Positions 24,357 through 33,656 are shown, counted from the stretch's first letter. The stretch: 64,000 nt of DNA from Cristatella mucedo (GCA_009760855.2 WPIO01000001.1:19929501-19993500), one strand, 5' to 3'. Notes: generated by a model from the letters alone, not told the origin. Translations and numbers: made by a program.

Positions 24357-24514
24357 CAGCGGTTCTCAACCTGTGGGTCGCGACCCCCCTTTGGGGTTTA
24401 AACGACCCTTTTCGCGGGGGTCACCTAAGACCATCGAAAAACACGCTTTTCCACATTTTGCACGCAATAATTTCATTGTTGGGGATGCGGCATTTGGAAG
24501 GTTGAGAATCACTG
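24357..24514 (+). mobile_element. SPIN-like hAT miniature transposon, copy 1
   Basis: A 158-bp element with inverted ends CAGCGGTTCTCAACCT at the left and AGGTTGAGAATCACTG at the right. The left interior, TGTGGGTCGCGACCCC then GGGGTCACCTAAGACCATCG, matches the start of SPIN-type hAT elements as I remember it. It is flanked by 8-bp sequences CTGTAGAC (24349-24356) and CTATAGGC (24515-24522), a target duplication with two mismatches; 8 bp is the hAT hallmark. There is no transposase frame, so it is non-autonomous. Confidence 0.85.
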
Positions 24515-24522
24515 CTATAGGC

Positions 24523-25039
24523 GATAGTATAGACTCTAGCATGTGAGTCGAATAAGATGTTTATTACGCCAATGCACGAATAAAGATCCGACCTCCGAAG
24601 ATCTTCATAGTCGGTAAAACTTGGCCGCTGCTGTATAGTGTGTATTTTAAAAATTACTGTCGCGCTACGAATAATTTCAGATTCAACATTCGGAATGACC
24701 GATTATCGTGCTATCAGTGAGGTCATGCAATGTATTTAAATTTTAAATACAGTCTGCTAAGAGTCTGATTATGAAAACCATGACATTTCCTTTGTTAAGA
24801 GCGAGGAATGTTTAAATACACCCATCGCCATCTATAAATCAGCCAAATGCAAAATGGAACCCACTTATCCGTGGTTGTAAGATTTTGTGTACACGGTTTA
24901 GGGTTTCTTTCTCAAACTGTGTGACGAGAAATCAACTTACTAGCTATAGGCAAACCAAGTATTACTCTGAAATTGAAAGGTTAGTGCCCAAAATTGGCTC
25001 TGCCCGAATATCTGCTGTTGCCGCCGGACGAAGTTTGTC
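24523..25039. other. No gene recognised
   Basis: AT-rich; no open frame or repeat identified. Confidence 0.4.
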
Positions 25040-25925
25040 TTTTTTTCCAAAGTGACCCTTCGCTTAATAATCACTTCATCTCCACACTCAAATCTGCCTA
25101 TTTTTAGCTATGTAGTAACATGTCTAAAACTAAGGCTTGCTTAGATAGGGGCAGTACACCTACATGGGTCCATGAATTCGTAACATCCCGCTCGACTTGT
25201 TTGTGTAACTAACTACTAGCTGGTACTACAACCGGCGTGTACAACTAGGCGCTTACAGTGAGCGCAGCAGCCTGCAGCTAGGGTATGTCTGTCGCGAGCA
25301 ATCGTCGCAGTTACCACAACACTCACCTTCTCATCGACCTTCGCCTGTTTTCAATCGAAAAGCGTATCGACTTCATGGTTCTGTCACTCACTTTTGGGCG
25401 CCTTCATTCTCTGGCTGTAGCTTACCGATCAAAGGCGATGATCAGTGATCAGGCAGTGATCGGGCCTAGGCGTCGTACCGCTCACTTTTCGGAATCAAAT
25501 TGTATAGCTACATTTCGTACGAGTATAAAATCCTTTGAAGACCCTGCCTGTAGTTCCATTTAGCTCCTTATTTCCCCAGAGTCTTGAACTTACCCCCCCC
25601 CCCCCCCCGCTGATGTCACGACATTCCCTGACCCGACTACATTTAAAAAGAAGCTTAAAGTTCACATTTGTATCACGGTTTCTTAGTGAGTCATGTGATT
25701 CGTCCTCTGCATACTCCTCTGCTATTGTGCGCTGATACTAAGCATGCTACTAATAACCGTATCGTACATGTCGCCGCTGTGCATGTTACCTCTAGCCACA
25801 TTATGCTTGTTGAAATCTTGCATGTTACCACTTATAAGTTGATGTCACGTTTCCTTTACAGCTTACGCAGAGCGCCTAGAATGAGATTACGTTCTCTGAG
25901 GGTGCTATAAAAATCTATTATTATT
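25040..25925 (+). mobile_element. LINE-B copy, 5' truncated, decayed
   Basis: Decayed thumb region from about 25040 (HFISTLKSAYF-like residues), then RIDFMVLSLTFGRLHSLA at 25350-25410, FKRSLKFT-like end and the tail CCTAGAATGAGATTACGTTC, GAGGGTGCTATAAAAATC with ATT repeats. A 16-base C run at 25593-25608 and an insertion near 25435-25470 (repeated GATCAGTGATCAGGCAGTGATC) are private to this copy. Confidence 0.8.
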
Positions 25926-25944
25926 AACATTATAATTAATTAAT

Positions 25945-26113
25945 CCTAGCTGATTAAACAGCCTCTTTTTGGATAGCGACAGAAGAGCCTTTACGGCTAT
26001 CACCACCGCTTGCAGCGGCGATAAAGGATCGCCCACCGCAGGAATCGAACCCACGATCTCGGGACCGAGGCCGTGAAAGCAACCGCCTTACATAGTGTGC
26101 CATCACGGCTCTT
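25945..26113 (-). mobile_element. SINE2 copy, well preserved
   Basis: Minus-strand reading starts GAGCCGTGATGGCACACTAT, has GTAAGGCGGTTGCTTTCACG, B box GGTTCGATTCC, GGTGGGCGATCC and ends near GGCTGTTTAATCAGC. A and B box-like sequences mark an RNA polymerase III tRNA-derived head. It sits directly after a LINE-B tail. Confidence 0.8.
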
Positions 26114-26231
26114 TATCAGGGTTTAGTGGTTAGATCGTATGTTTTTACTTTGAGTATGATTAGGCTTATAAGGTGAAGTGCTTAGGTTTTAGGGAGAAAC
26201 CCTAAGCAGAGAGAATATCTGCTGTAAATGT

Positions 26232-26290
26232 CTGAAGGGTCTTTACTTCTTCATTATAGCTGTGTAGAGTTACAGGTGGAGATCCAATAA
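26232..26290 (+). mobile_element. Possible LINE-A 3' tail
   Basis: AGCTGTGTAGAGTTACAGGT then GGAGATCC resembles the LINE-A terminus (CTTTGTGGAGTTACAGACGG, AGATAC). No further LINE-A sequence is seen upstream. Confidence 0.35.
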
Positions 26291-26956
26291 GTCCTTGAGA
26301 CAGGTTAACTCGTGTGCAGTTTCTTAAAAATTCGTACTCAGCAACCGGCTCAACCGCACACTGATATAATATGAGGAGGGCAGACTTGTGCATCTCACAA
26401 ATTATAAATCTATTGCATTTTATGTCTTAGCCGTTAACATTTTTCATGCACCTGCAGACCTATAGCACCATAAGACAAGATATATTTGATAATCTAGCAG
26501 CCTTCCATGCAGAGGGATTGATTTATCACCCGTGACCGAGAGTAGGACGAATAACAGCAAGAAGAGTTATCAATGTAAGCGAGCCTGCACAAACAAGTTG
26601 GCTGCACAGCCACATGAGCTGCCGACTTGAGATACCTTGCTGGCTGCTAGTCCACTAATGAATCAGGCTGGTAAGAGCATAAGTTTACATGCTCAAACTT
26701 ACAGAGCTGACGAGTCTCGAGCTAACCCGCCCTCGTAGCTGGCTTATGTCCTGCGACCGGCTCCATGACTTTACTGACCGCAGCATCGAAGCTCCAAACT
26801 CTAACAGGAGCGTGTATTCTCAATTTGAAACATTCCGAAGGACAAAGTACTAGCTATAGCAATCGCAGCTCAAAGTGTAGCCTGCTGGAGCCGCCGCCGA
26901 CGCGCCAGTTTGCCATATGAAGTCGCATCGGCTGCGATCACTTCGATTGAGTTCTT
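26291..26956. other. Downstream region of tetraspanin 1
   Basis: Presumably includes the 3' untranslated region of the minus-strand tetraspanin that ends at 26957. I see no clear AATAAA on that strand. Nothing else recognised. Confidence 0.35.
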
Positions 26957-27235
26957 TCAGTCAATGGAGCAGCAGAGACCTATGGCAGCTATCAAGACGA
27001 TTAATTCGAGCACTGCGATGCCAACGCCTACACCGATGAATACTACTCCAGCATATTGCAGCGAGTCAATTACTCGAGGCTTACAGCCAGGAAAAATGGT
27101 GCCCGCCGTGACATTCGAGCTCTTGGCGGCCGCATTGCAGGAAGCGTACGCTGTCGAGTTCGAGCAGCAAGGACGTGGAAGCTGCTGTACGGTAAGGTTG
27201 AAGTCCGCGTAGCCTGTCCAGCCACAGCAACTCAA
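26957..27235 (-). CDS. Tetraspanin 1, exon 2 (large loop and TM4)
   Basis: Last coding exon, 279 nt, 92 residues plus stop (TGA at 26957). The acceptor is CCTTTGACCTGTTGCAG just above 27235, a good polypyrimidine-CAG site in phase 0. The exon opens with LSCCGW, the CCG signature of the tetraspanin large extracellular loop. Further on are PRPCC (equivalent of PxSCC), a cysteine at SC and the GC pair, giving six loop cysteines for three disulphides. Glycosylation sequons NLT, NST and NVT are present. TM4 follows, with the conserved Glu in AVLELIVLI, and a five-residue tail ending CCSID whose cysteines are potential palmitoylation sites. Joined to 29677-30138 it gives a 246-residue protein, a usual tetraspanin length. 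An open frame continues upstream of 27235 (to 27322) but lies in the intron. Confidence 0.85.
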   Translation of the reverse strand: MSCCGWTGYADFNLTVQQLPRPCCSNSTAYASCNAAAKSSNVTAGTIFPGCKPRVIDSLQYAGVVFIGVGVGIAVLELIVLIAAIGLCCSID

Positions 27236-28024
27236 CTGCAACAGGTCAAAGGCTGCCCGTGCCCATAATGCATTGAGGAGTCTTACATTCGCTGACAGCA
27301 ACAACTTTGATACAGTAGACACTCCGTTGTGATTTCCTTATTATGCCTGCTAGAAATTCTTTGCATTTAAGGAGCGTTGTCTCTGGTTAGAAATAGCCAT
27401 GGATTGCAATAAATCATCATTGTCCGTGCAATGGTGTGGGTAGGTGCATCACTCAAAGCAGCTGAATAGAATGCACTGCACATTATTAGCACTCAGGAAG
27501 TTTTAACAAACTGCAGTTCATCCGAACGGCCTGGACAGGTGTTCATACATTAGTAGTACTTCGGGCCAAGTATCGATATTCCGAGCATGGAAGTGTGATA
27601 AAATAATGCAGACGATGCTGAGTGCTACGTCTGATGGATACAGAAAACTAAGGCTGGAGAGTATTGGTAGTGAATTAAAAACTATGGCACTAAAAACTCC
27701 ATAAGAAATATCTCTAAACAAGTTTTGCACGAGTAAAATCTTTAAAGATCATTGAGGTTGCATTTTGAAATGCTTGCTGAAATCACAAGACTGCCTACCT
27801 GACTCTGAACCATAAGGGTCAGCAAAAACAGCACAAGGTCTGTGTATTGACGAAGGACTCGAGTTTATAAAAAAAATAAGGAGTTTCACCGAACAGTCTG
27901 CTAAGCTTATGAAAATGCTCAGCAAGCGATCTGCGAGAAGTATTCGAACCTGGATGATGCCGAAAATCGTCTACACGAATCTTTTTGAGACTATTACTCA
28001 TCATTCAATTCGGTCTCCCTTTGC

Positions 28025-28084
28025 AGCAAATGTAAAGCGCCTAGAAAGAGATTGAGTTCTCCGAGGGTGCTTTATCAAGTGAAC

Positions 28085-28118
<34 letters not shown>

Positions 28119-28119
28119 T
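28025..28119 (+). mobile_element. LINE-B 3' tail only, in the tetraspanin 1 intron
   Basis: CCCTTTGCAGCAAATGTAAA, GCGCCTAGAAAGAGATTGAG, GAGGGTGCTTTATCAAGTG and about ten ATT units. The tail is close to the family consensus, so this is a young insertion. Confidence 0.8.
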
Positions 28120-29229
28120 GGAGATGCAGTGAAAGCGCTGTGCTAATGTCAGCTAATACAAGCCATTTTCACGCATACACAAGGCCGAATCAACTTTTTT
28201 TGCGAGATTACACTAGAGTTACCCACTTAGATAGCAAGAGAAATGGTAAATGGAGCTGCTCCTGCTCAAAGCTTATTGTAGGGTCTAATTGTATCGTAGC
28301 TAAGTGTTTTTACTGCATAGTTGGCTGCTTAATCAAATGTCATAATTAGCCAAGCCTTTCTTCATTTTTAAAGAATATTGGCAATACAGGACTTAAATTT
28401 CCCGCCGATATACTGTCGCATTACAATAATGTATTTAAACAGGACTCAAGAAAAAATCTCTGAACACTATTTCCACGAACATCACGATTACGAATGGAAA
28501 TCTTATCGGCAGATTATCAACAGTACAATGGACAAATTCAGAAAACATAAGCACATTACTGATAGATTCAAATGTTTGAAGCCATACCGAGTACGATTAC
28601 TGTAAGCAAACGCACTAAAACGACACGTCACATAGTGTAAGTAAACGATATCAGATAGAAGCAAGTTTTGGCTTTCACTAGAAGTTTCGTTTAATCGGGA
28701 GCCTACGTGGTGGCAGTCGATTACAAATTCCGGATTTTCGGTACATAGAAACTGAGGGCATGATCTATCAACGCTCTTTGATTAATAGGACCTGAACAAG
28801 TGGAATCAGATGAGCAGGTGGTGTGAGGGGTGAAACTAGGATTAAGTAGCTTCTCTAGAGAATTAGTAAACATACAAGTGAACTAAAAACTCGATTCTCT
28901 TATAATGGAAAGCTCGCGAAGGTCTATGACAGCAGGCACAATGCAGTCGTTTCGACTAGTGGGAATGACTGATCAAGCTTATGAAGTTCGAATTTTTCAT
29001 GAATTAGCAAACCACTTCCTAGCGAGAAAACTGGGTCTACCTAAGCCTAAACCTACCTAAACCTAAGCTGGCAGCCTTGTTTGTGAGCGGGTTTAGTTCC
29101 CAAGTCCGTCAGGGAAGGCAGATGTGATTGAATGGGCTCTAGCTTCAAAGCTTCCTTCCCTACTCTTCCCTCGTGGTATGTGTCGAATGGAAGCAGAGAT
29201 TGACAGCCTTTGGCCGCCTTCCCGTACTG

Positions 29230-29560
29230 TAATGTAGCCAACACCCGGCCTCTCACAAAGTCAGAGGGAGGGGTTGGGTTGTTCGATGTTCAGCCTGTAT
29301 TCCATGTCCATTAATAGAATGCGGCCGTCACCTCAGGGAATATCCGGCTTGCATGCGTCACATCTAAGGCCTACCCCAAACCTCTATAAAAGGCTGTCTC
29401 GAACATCACTTTAGTGCTCTTTGCCCATTTATCTTACTTACTCAGAGCTGCAGCTACTTCTCTGGATGTTTTATAGACTTGTGGTACACGTACGAGTTAT
29501 GCTGGTTTGCTGCTCGGCAGTTTCAGGGCATGCTGGTTTGCTACTCATGAGTTAACCACA
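29230..29560 (+). promoter_or_regulatory. Strong TATA box; possible solo LTR
   Basis: CTATAAAAGGCTGTCTC at 29382-29398 is a near-ideal RNA polymerase II TATA box with a pyrimidine/CA start region about 28 bases downstream (ACATCACTTTAG). No coding exon follows on the plus strand. A promoter with no gene, inside an intron of the opposite strand, suggests a solo LTR; TGTAATGTAGCCAACACCCG near 29229 could be its left end. I found no target duplication, so the limits are guesses. Confidence 0.3.
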
Positions 29561-29676
29561 AGACCAGAGGTCATTTAAAAAATAGGTCATCTGAACCGTC
29601 CATCCTTGGATCGGAATGAGCACACGCTCTAAGCGCTCCACTTTGCTGGGACCCGAGACCTGAACGAGCTGCTTAC

Positions 29677-30138
29677 CTCAGTCATAAGTAGGTCGCTGAT
29701 CAAGCTCGAGTTGTTCGGGTAATTGTTCCTAGTGTCATTCGTTATGGCAGTGTCAACGGCTGCCGAGAAATCCTTGAACTTGACGTAGGCATATATTCCG
29801 CCACCGAGTTCACCAGCGATGGTGACGACTATTAATGCTGTGTAGAGGCTCAGCAGGCATTTGCTTTCCCGAATAGCGCCGCAGCAGCCACAGAAGCCGA
29901 CGACGAAGACAAATGCACCGAAAGCAATGAAGATGGCCCAAGCTGTCTGCAGTGCCACAGCGAGCCCTAGGGCATCGGCTACCGTGCTACTTGGGTTGTA
30001 CCTGAAGTACCGATCGATAGTCTTGTCGAATCGCAACCACAAACCGACGGCGAGAATAACTCCGCCGGCGAGGAAGAAAAGTGTGTTCAAGATGAACAGG
30101 AAATACTTGGCACACTTGGCTCCGCAGCTCTTGCCCAT
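29677..30138 (-). CDS. Tetraspanin 1, exon 1 (TM1-TM3)
   Basis: First coding exon, 462 nt, 154 residues, phase-0 donor GAG|GTAAGC. The start ATG at 30138 has a good context (GAG before, G after) and leaves the usual short N-terminal cytoplasmic tail, MGKSCGAKCAKY, with two cysteines for palmitoylation. TM1 is about residues 13-34 with the buried Asn of FLFILN, the small loop 35-63, TM2 64-85, the GCCGAIRESKCLL signature between TM2 and TM3 (84-96), and TM3 95-117 with Glu at 110. The large loop then starts and is broken by the intron after SDLLMTE. Tetraspanins are membrane scaffolds that laterally organise integrins, receptors and other partners at the cell surface or in endosomes. The GCCGA/YP pattern is like the CD63/CD151-type group, but orthology cannot be decided here. 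Confidence 0.92.
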
Positions 30139-30194
30139 CTCGTCAGAGCCGACGAACGTTCAGCAATGGACGACTGCACGAGCACCGCCTTCGC

Positions 30195-30232
30195 TCCGGG
30201 AATGATTGACTGACACATTTGCAGGTATTTAA
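30195..30232 (-). promoter_or_regulatory. Candidate core promoter of tetraspanin 1
   Basis: On the minus strand TTAAATA (30232-30226) is followed by TCAGTC (30213-30208) and TCATT (near 30203). The latter lies at TATA-to-start spacing and would give a 5' untranslated region of about 65 bases before the ATG at 30138. Confidence 0.3.
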
Positions 30233-30612
30233 GTGGCTCCACCAACGTCCGCAGGACTGTTGGGGAGGGGCTACTGAGCCGGTGACTAAGGGTCACGCTG
30301 GGTCGGCGTCACGCTGCAGTGCACCGAGCTGGGCTCAGGCAGCCGCCGGCGAGTTTCGTGACGTTCGTGGCCCCCCTAGCTATCCCTTACATCCTGGTTG
30401 CTTTGACTCTAGGGAGGAGCGAATCGGGCCGGCGTCTGCAGCATCCACACGGATCACGTGTCGAGCGGCCTCAGCTGATGCTAACCCCGATTTTGAGCGC
30501 ACTCGTAGTGCCCAGGAAAGGTCATTGCCTAGACTCTCCACAATGAGGCTGGGAGCGATCGCGAGCTCCGAGAGTGCCGCTTGTCTAATATTAATATTCG
30601 TGAGCCTCTACC
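30233..30612. other. GC- and CpG-rich upstream region of tetraspanin 1
   Basis: Rich in CpG compared with the surroundings, as expected for a promoter-proximal region. Plus-strand open frames here (30219-30644, 30319-30546) have no domain and are probably composition artefacts. Confidence 0.35.
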
Positions 30613-30620
30613 GACTAGGT

Positions 30621-30740
30621 CAGTGGTTCTCAACCTGTGGGTAGCGAACCCTTTGCAAAGAATAATTTTACGGTTGGGGCTCGCCACGCATGAGGAACAG
30701 TATTAAAGGGTCGTGGCATTAGGAAGGTTGAGAACGACTT
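30621..30740 (+). mobile_element. SPIN-like hAT miniature transposon, copy 2
   Basis: A 120-bp element with ends CAGTGGTTCTCAACCT and AGGTTGAGAACGACTT. Its right interior, AATAATTTTACGGTTGGGG, CATGAGGAACAGTATTAAAG and GGTCGTGGCATTAGG, matches the 3' part of SPIN-type elements as I remember it. Flanking 8-mers GACTAGGT (30613-30620) and CACTAGGT (30741-30748) form a target duplication with one mismatch. The left part is much shortened, so this is an internally deleted derivative, different from copy 1. Confidence 0.87.
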
Positions 30741-31080
30741 CACTAGGTGCTGTACACTAGGTCAGCCTAAGGTCAGGGGTAATTGACAGTTGCTGGGTTA
30801 TTATCGTAGGAGCCTCGACGCGTTACGAGTTACGAGTTACAACCGTAGCTGTAAGGATGCTGTAAGCTGCTGTTAGGAATCCACTGTGGCAGCTTCCAAG
30901 GAATCCTTTGCAGCAAGCATAGCGAATGCAACGACGCTAGACCTCGAGGACGTACGATAAAAACAGGTGGAGCAGGCGCCTGGAAGCAGGGCTTGCGAGC
31001 AGATGACATTGCTACACTGACACGTGCAGGCACGCCCACGTATGCAGAGCGCGGCCGGCAGCAAAATAGAGCGCCCTTAA

Positions 31081-31123
31081 ATTGATACGGAAGTCCATGC
31101 AATTCGTGGACTTCCGTATCAAT
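31081..31123. repeat. Perfect 17-bp stem-loop
   Basis: ATTGATACGGAAGTCCA pairs perfectly with TGGACTTCCGTATCAAT across a 9-base loop. No U-tract follows and this is not a bacterial terminator context. It could be the fused terminal repeats of a deleted DNA transposon. Confidence 0.85.
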
Positions 31124-31886
31124 CTGTAGCTAAAGAGAAGCGCGTGTATGAAGCACCACCGCAATACCGTAAAGCTCCTTAATTTCAAGCCTAAAGGGCA
31201 ACTGACCGTCTTTACAGAATTCCTTTGTATATGGTTTAGACCACGGGTTACGACATATCTGAGTCCTAGCGCTTATACAAATAGGAACCGCTAATAACAT
31301 CAAGCAATATCATAACCTGACCGGTTTGTCATGCACACGTTTCGTAATTAGGTCAATGGGTAAAGATGCTCGCTATTAATTTTCCCTTACCGAGACGACG
31401 GAATGCTTGGGGTGGGATGGGGGAGTCCAAATCGGTGGAACATTCAACTAAAAACTGGCCTTGTTCTGTCACAGGGAGATTCAAAGACACTGTGATCAAA
31501 TTTTGAGGACGGTAGGATTTTTCTTAAAATTAAAAGTAGCATCAAGTTTTAAATATATATGTTTATTTTTATTAATTTATTAATCAATACGGGCGTTGCA
31601 TGGCTGCAGTTGTGGCACATACAGCACCCCTTCGCGATAGCCGTGCTTGCCACGGTGGGTATCCATGCCCTAGATGAGCCGTATCTATGGGACTCCAGGT
31701 TAGCATCCTGCGATTTGCAACAAATACCTTATATGAAAGTTTTAGTTTAAGCCATTGGATATTGCGCAGTAAAAGAATATCGAATAGCAACATAGAACAT
31801 TGAATAGTAATAGAACAATAGAACAATAGAACATTGATTAGCATATTCGATTAAATAGTCACCTATAGGTTGTTCATACCCAAAAC

Positions 31887-32095
31887 ATGCGTTTTGCCAC
31901 GTATGGAAAATGTATCGAGATAAGAGCTGGAAAGGAATCCGTGAAGGCGTCTGCTAAGATGTGTGGGAAATGTAAAGCATCCTTCAGCCTGCCTGCTGCG
32001 GATCAGGGCAAGATACGGCCGAGTGTTTAAACTGCAAGAGAACTCTTAAAAGTAAGATGAACTATGCGCTGGCTAGATGGAATTTCTTGCACAGC
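31887..32095 (+). pseudogene. Possible relic of a zinc-ribbon protein
   Basis: Two frames joined by a frameshift near 32020 give CGKCKASF in the first and CLNCKRTLKSKMNYALARW in the second: two CxxC knuckles about 24 residues apart with basic residues. Codon choice looks protein-like over about 65 codons. I do not recognise the family; a transposon-encoded protein is possible. Confidence 0.25.
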
Positions 32096-32521
32096 ATTAA
32101 GAAATATGTGAAATTTTATTTTGAATGTATGTAGCTCTGATATTTTTAGAGGACTGTCATCTGTAGAAAATAGCCGCGAAGTTTGCTATCAGGAGAGTTT
32201 GGAAGGAAGTGACTGAACATTCAAGCAACTGCTACTTCTTCTTGGTGAGACCCTTCAAAATGTCCAAGTATTCTGGGCACTGCCGCTATAATGCATCTTC
32301 GCAGTCTCGCTTCCATCGCTTCAGTGGCACACCGCTCTGAGCTCTCCTTCAGCTCTCTTCCAGAGGGGCAGCAGCCGTCTTCAGTCGAGATCAGCAAGTC
32401 AAACAGCTAGGAATATAGTGCAGATCGAGATTTTAATTTCAGAGATGCAGCTGCTGAGAATAAAAACCATGCTTTCTCAGCCAGAATGAACTCGAATATC
32501 TGATCAGAGATTTGAGTTCAT

Positions 32522-32564
32522 TCAGGACTGATTTGGTGAGTTTGTCTCAATAAATCAGTCCTGA
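32522..32564. repeat. Perfect 13-bp stem-loop
   Basis: TCAGGACTGATTT and AAATCAGTCCTGA pair perfectly across 17 bases. No associated gene. Confidence 0.75.
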
Positions 32565-32841
32565 GCGTCTGACAGCTACGCTCAAGGATTCGAACTTGCT
32601 AGATGAAAGAGTGAAGACACCAGATAAGAGAAATCGTCGCAGACTTCTTTTGCAACTTCCTCATTTGGCAAGATGTGATATGCTTCTGCAACATTGTTGC
32701 TCGTCTATTCGATGTTGTAGGATTCAGCAGTAACCATTCAATGGTTCCTATTCATTGACAGCTTACCCATGAGCCTCAAAGCTTTTCTGCTTCCTAACAT
32801 ACAGACGCACCCGTTTCCCTCTACGGTTAACGTTTCATATC

Positions 32842-32985
32842 TCTGCCAAGCTGGGTTGGTCCAGTGGTTAAGGTGCTCTCCCCGACTAAGGTCTGGCTGA
32901 GGTCGTGGGCTAGAGCCCAGAGGCATATGTGAAGCGCCTGGATAGAGATTTAGTTCTCTCGGGGCGCTATACAAATGAATTATTT
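32842..32985 (+). mobile_element. SINE1 copy (first of a tandem pair)
   Basis: tRNA-derived head GGTCCAGTGGTTAAGGTGCTC (A-box region) and GTGGGCTAGAGCCC (B-box region), then the tail GCGCCTGGATAGAGATTTAG, TCTCGGGGCGCTATACAAAT, GAATTATTTT. Confidence 0.85.
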
Positions 32986-32989
32986 TTCT

Positions 32990-33130
32990 GCCGAGCTGGT
33001 TTGGTCTAGCGGTTAAGGTGCTCGCCCCGACCAAGGTCTGACTGAGGTCGTGGGCTCGAGCCCCGAGGTATATATGAAGCGCCTGAATAGAGATTAAGTT
33101 CTCTTGGGGCGCTATATAAATGAATTATAT
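32990..33130 (+). mobile_element. SINE1 copy (second of a tandem pair)
   Basis: Head-to-tail with the previous copy. GGTCTAGCGGTTAAGGTGC, B box GGGCTCGAGCCCC (intact palindromic core), tail GCGCCTGAATAGAGATTAAG, TCTTGGGGCGCTATATAAAT. It is the best-preserved SINE1 here. It probably arose by insertion into the A-rich tail of the first copy. Confidence 0.87.
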
Positions 33131-33414
33131 TATTGTATAAATGAATTACATTATCTCAGAGAGGTTAATAACAGTTTCCAGATGTTGCTGGGTGCCTTTA
33201 AGTATGGTTACTATGGCCGGATGTTTATAGGAGACTTTAGAATGTATCATTCATGGCGGGCGTGTAAGGCAGTTTCTTGAAGTTTCATTGTTTTCTCTGC
33301 TTACGGGACATAGTGGCTGCTAATATACAGTATTAAAAAGGAGTTGGGTGTGCTGGATCGAGTTATCTGTAGGGAAGAACAAAGGAAGTGAGTGCCCTGG
33401 CAGACATTTAGTAG
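33131..33414. other. No gene recognised
   Basis: Short region before the broken coding relic; it may hold the decayed upstream part of the same gene, but the frame is closed by a stop at 33412. Confidence 0.3.
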
Positions 33415-33656
33415 GTAATGATGGCACCATTGCATACCAAGTTCTACCTCATCAAGCAATTTGCCTCTGCTCTAGACACTGAGTCAACAGCTTTCAGGTA
33501 TTCATACGACGCCGCTCCACAACTGTCTGAAGCTAAGGCCAAAGTTGGTGCCGCCGTTGGACTAAAAATAAAACAGGCCTTAGAGTGTGGTGAATTTGCA
33601 ACGAAGTTGAACAGGCAGGAGGAAGTGGCTTGAAACAGATTCTCAGCAGTTGCTCA
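33415..33656 (+). pseudogene. Broken fragment of a widespread invertebrate protein family
   Basis: The frame reads MMAPLHTKFYLIKQFASALD and then LSEAKAKVGAAVGLKIKQ with EFATKLNRQE. It resembles, from memory, a segment found in many uncharacterised invertebrate proteins (PPLHIKLGLIKQFVKAL, then LSEAKxKxGxFVGPQI, then AWNxF). The expected Trp codon after VA is a TGA stop at 33631, after which NRFSAVAHC continues the family pattern. A LINE-A insertion at 33657 then cuts the frame. The family is probably of mobile-element origin, but I cannot name it. Codon use is clearly protein-like. Confidence 0.5.

Larger units (their letters stand above)
27236..29676 (-). other. Intron of tetraspanin 1
   Basis: About 2.4 kb. 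The donor is GTAAGC at 29676-29671 and the acceptor TTGCAG ends at 27236. It contains a plus-strand LINE-B tail (28025-28119), a TATA-like promoter sequence (29382) and short anonymous frames, of which 28378-28605 (75 codons, plus strand) is the most protein-like. No further tetraspanin exon is needed or seen. Confidence 0.75.
30749..32841. other. No intact gene; two hairpins and a possible relic
   Basis: Contains the hairpins at 31081 and 32522 and the zinc-ribbon-like relic at 31887, listed separately. Otherwise anonymous; two overlapping minus-strand frames at 30830-31102 show no known domain. Confidence 0.35.

Noticed and set aside
27236-27322. Longer tetraspanin exon 2 beginning at 27322
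   Set aside because: The frame is open, but the CAG acceptor before 27235 has the right phase, a polypyrimidine tract, and matches the exon start of the paralogue at 48674.
29040-29068. Interstitial telomere repeat (CCTAAA-like)
   Set aside because: Only about four irregular units; too short and imperfect.
32842-33060. Two tandem tRNA genes
   Set aside because: Both are followed by the SINE1 tail and poor clover-leaf pairing; they are SINE heads.
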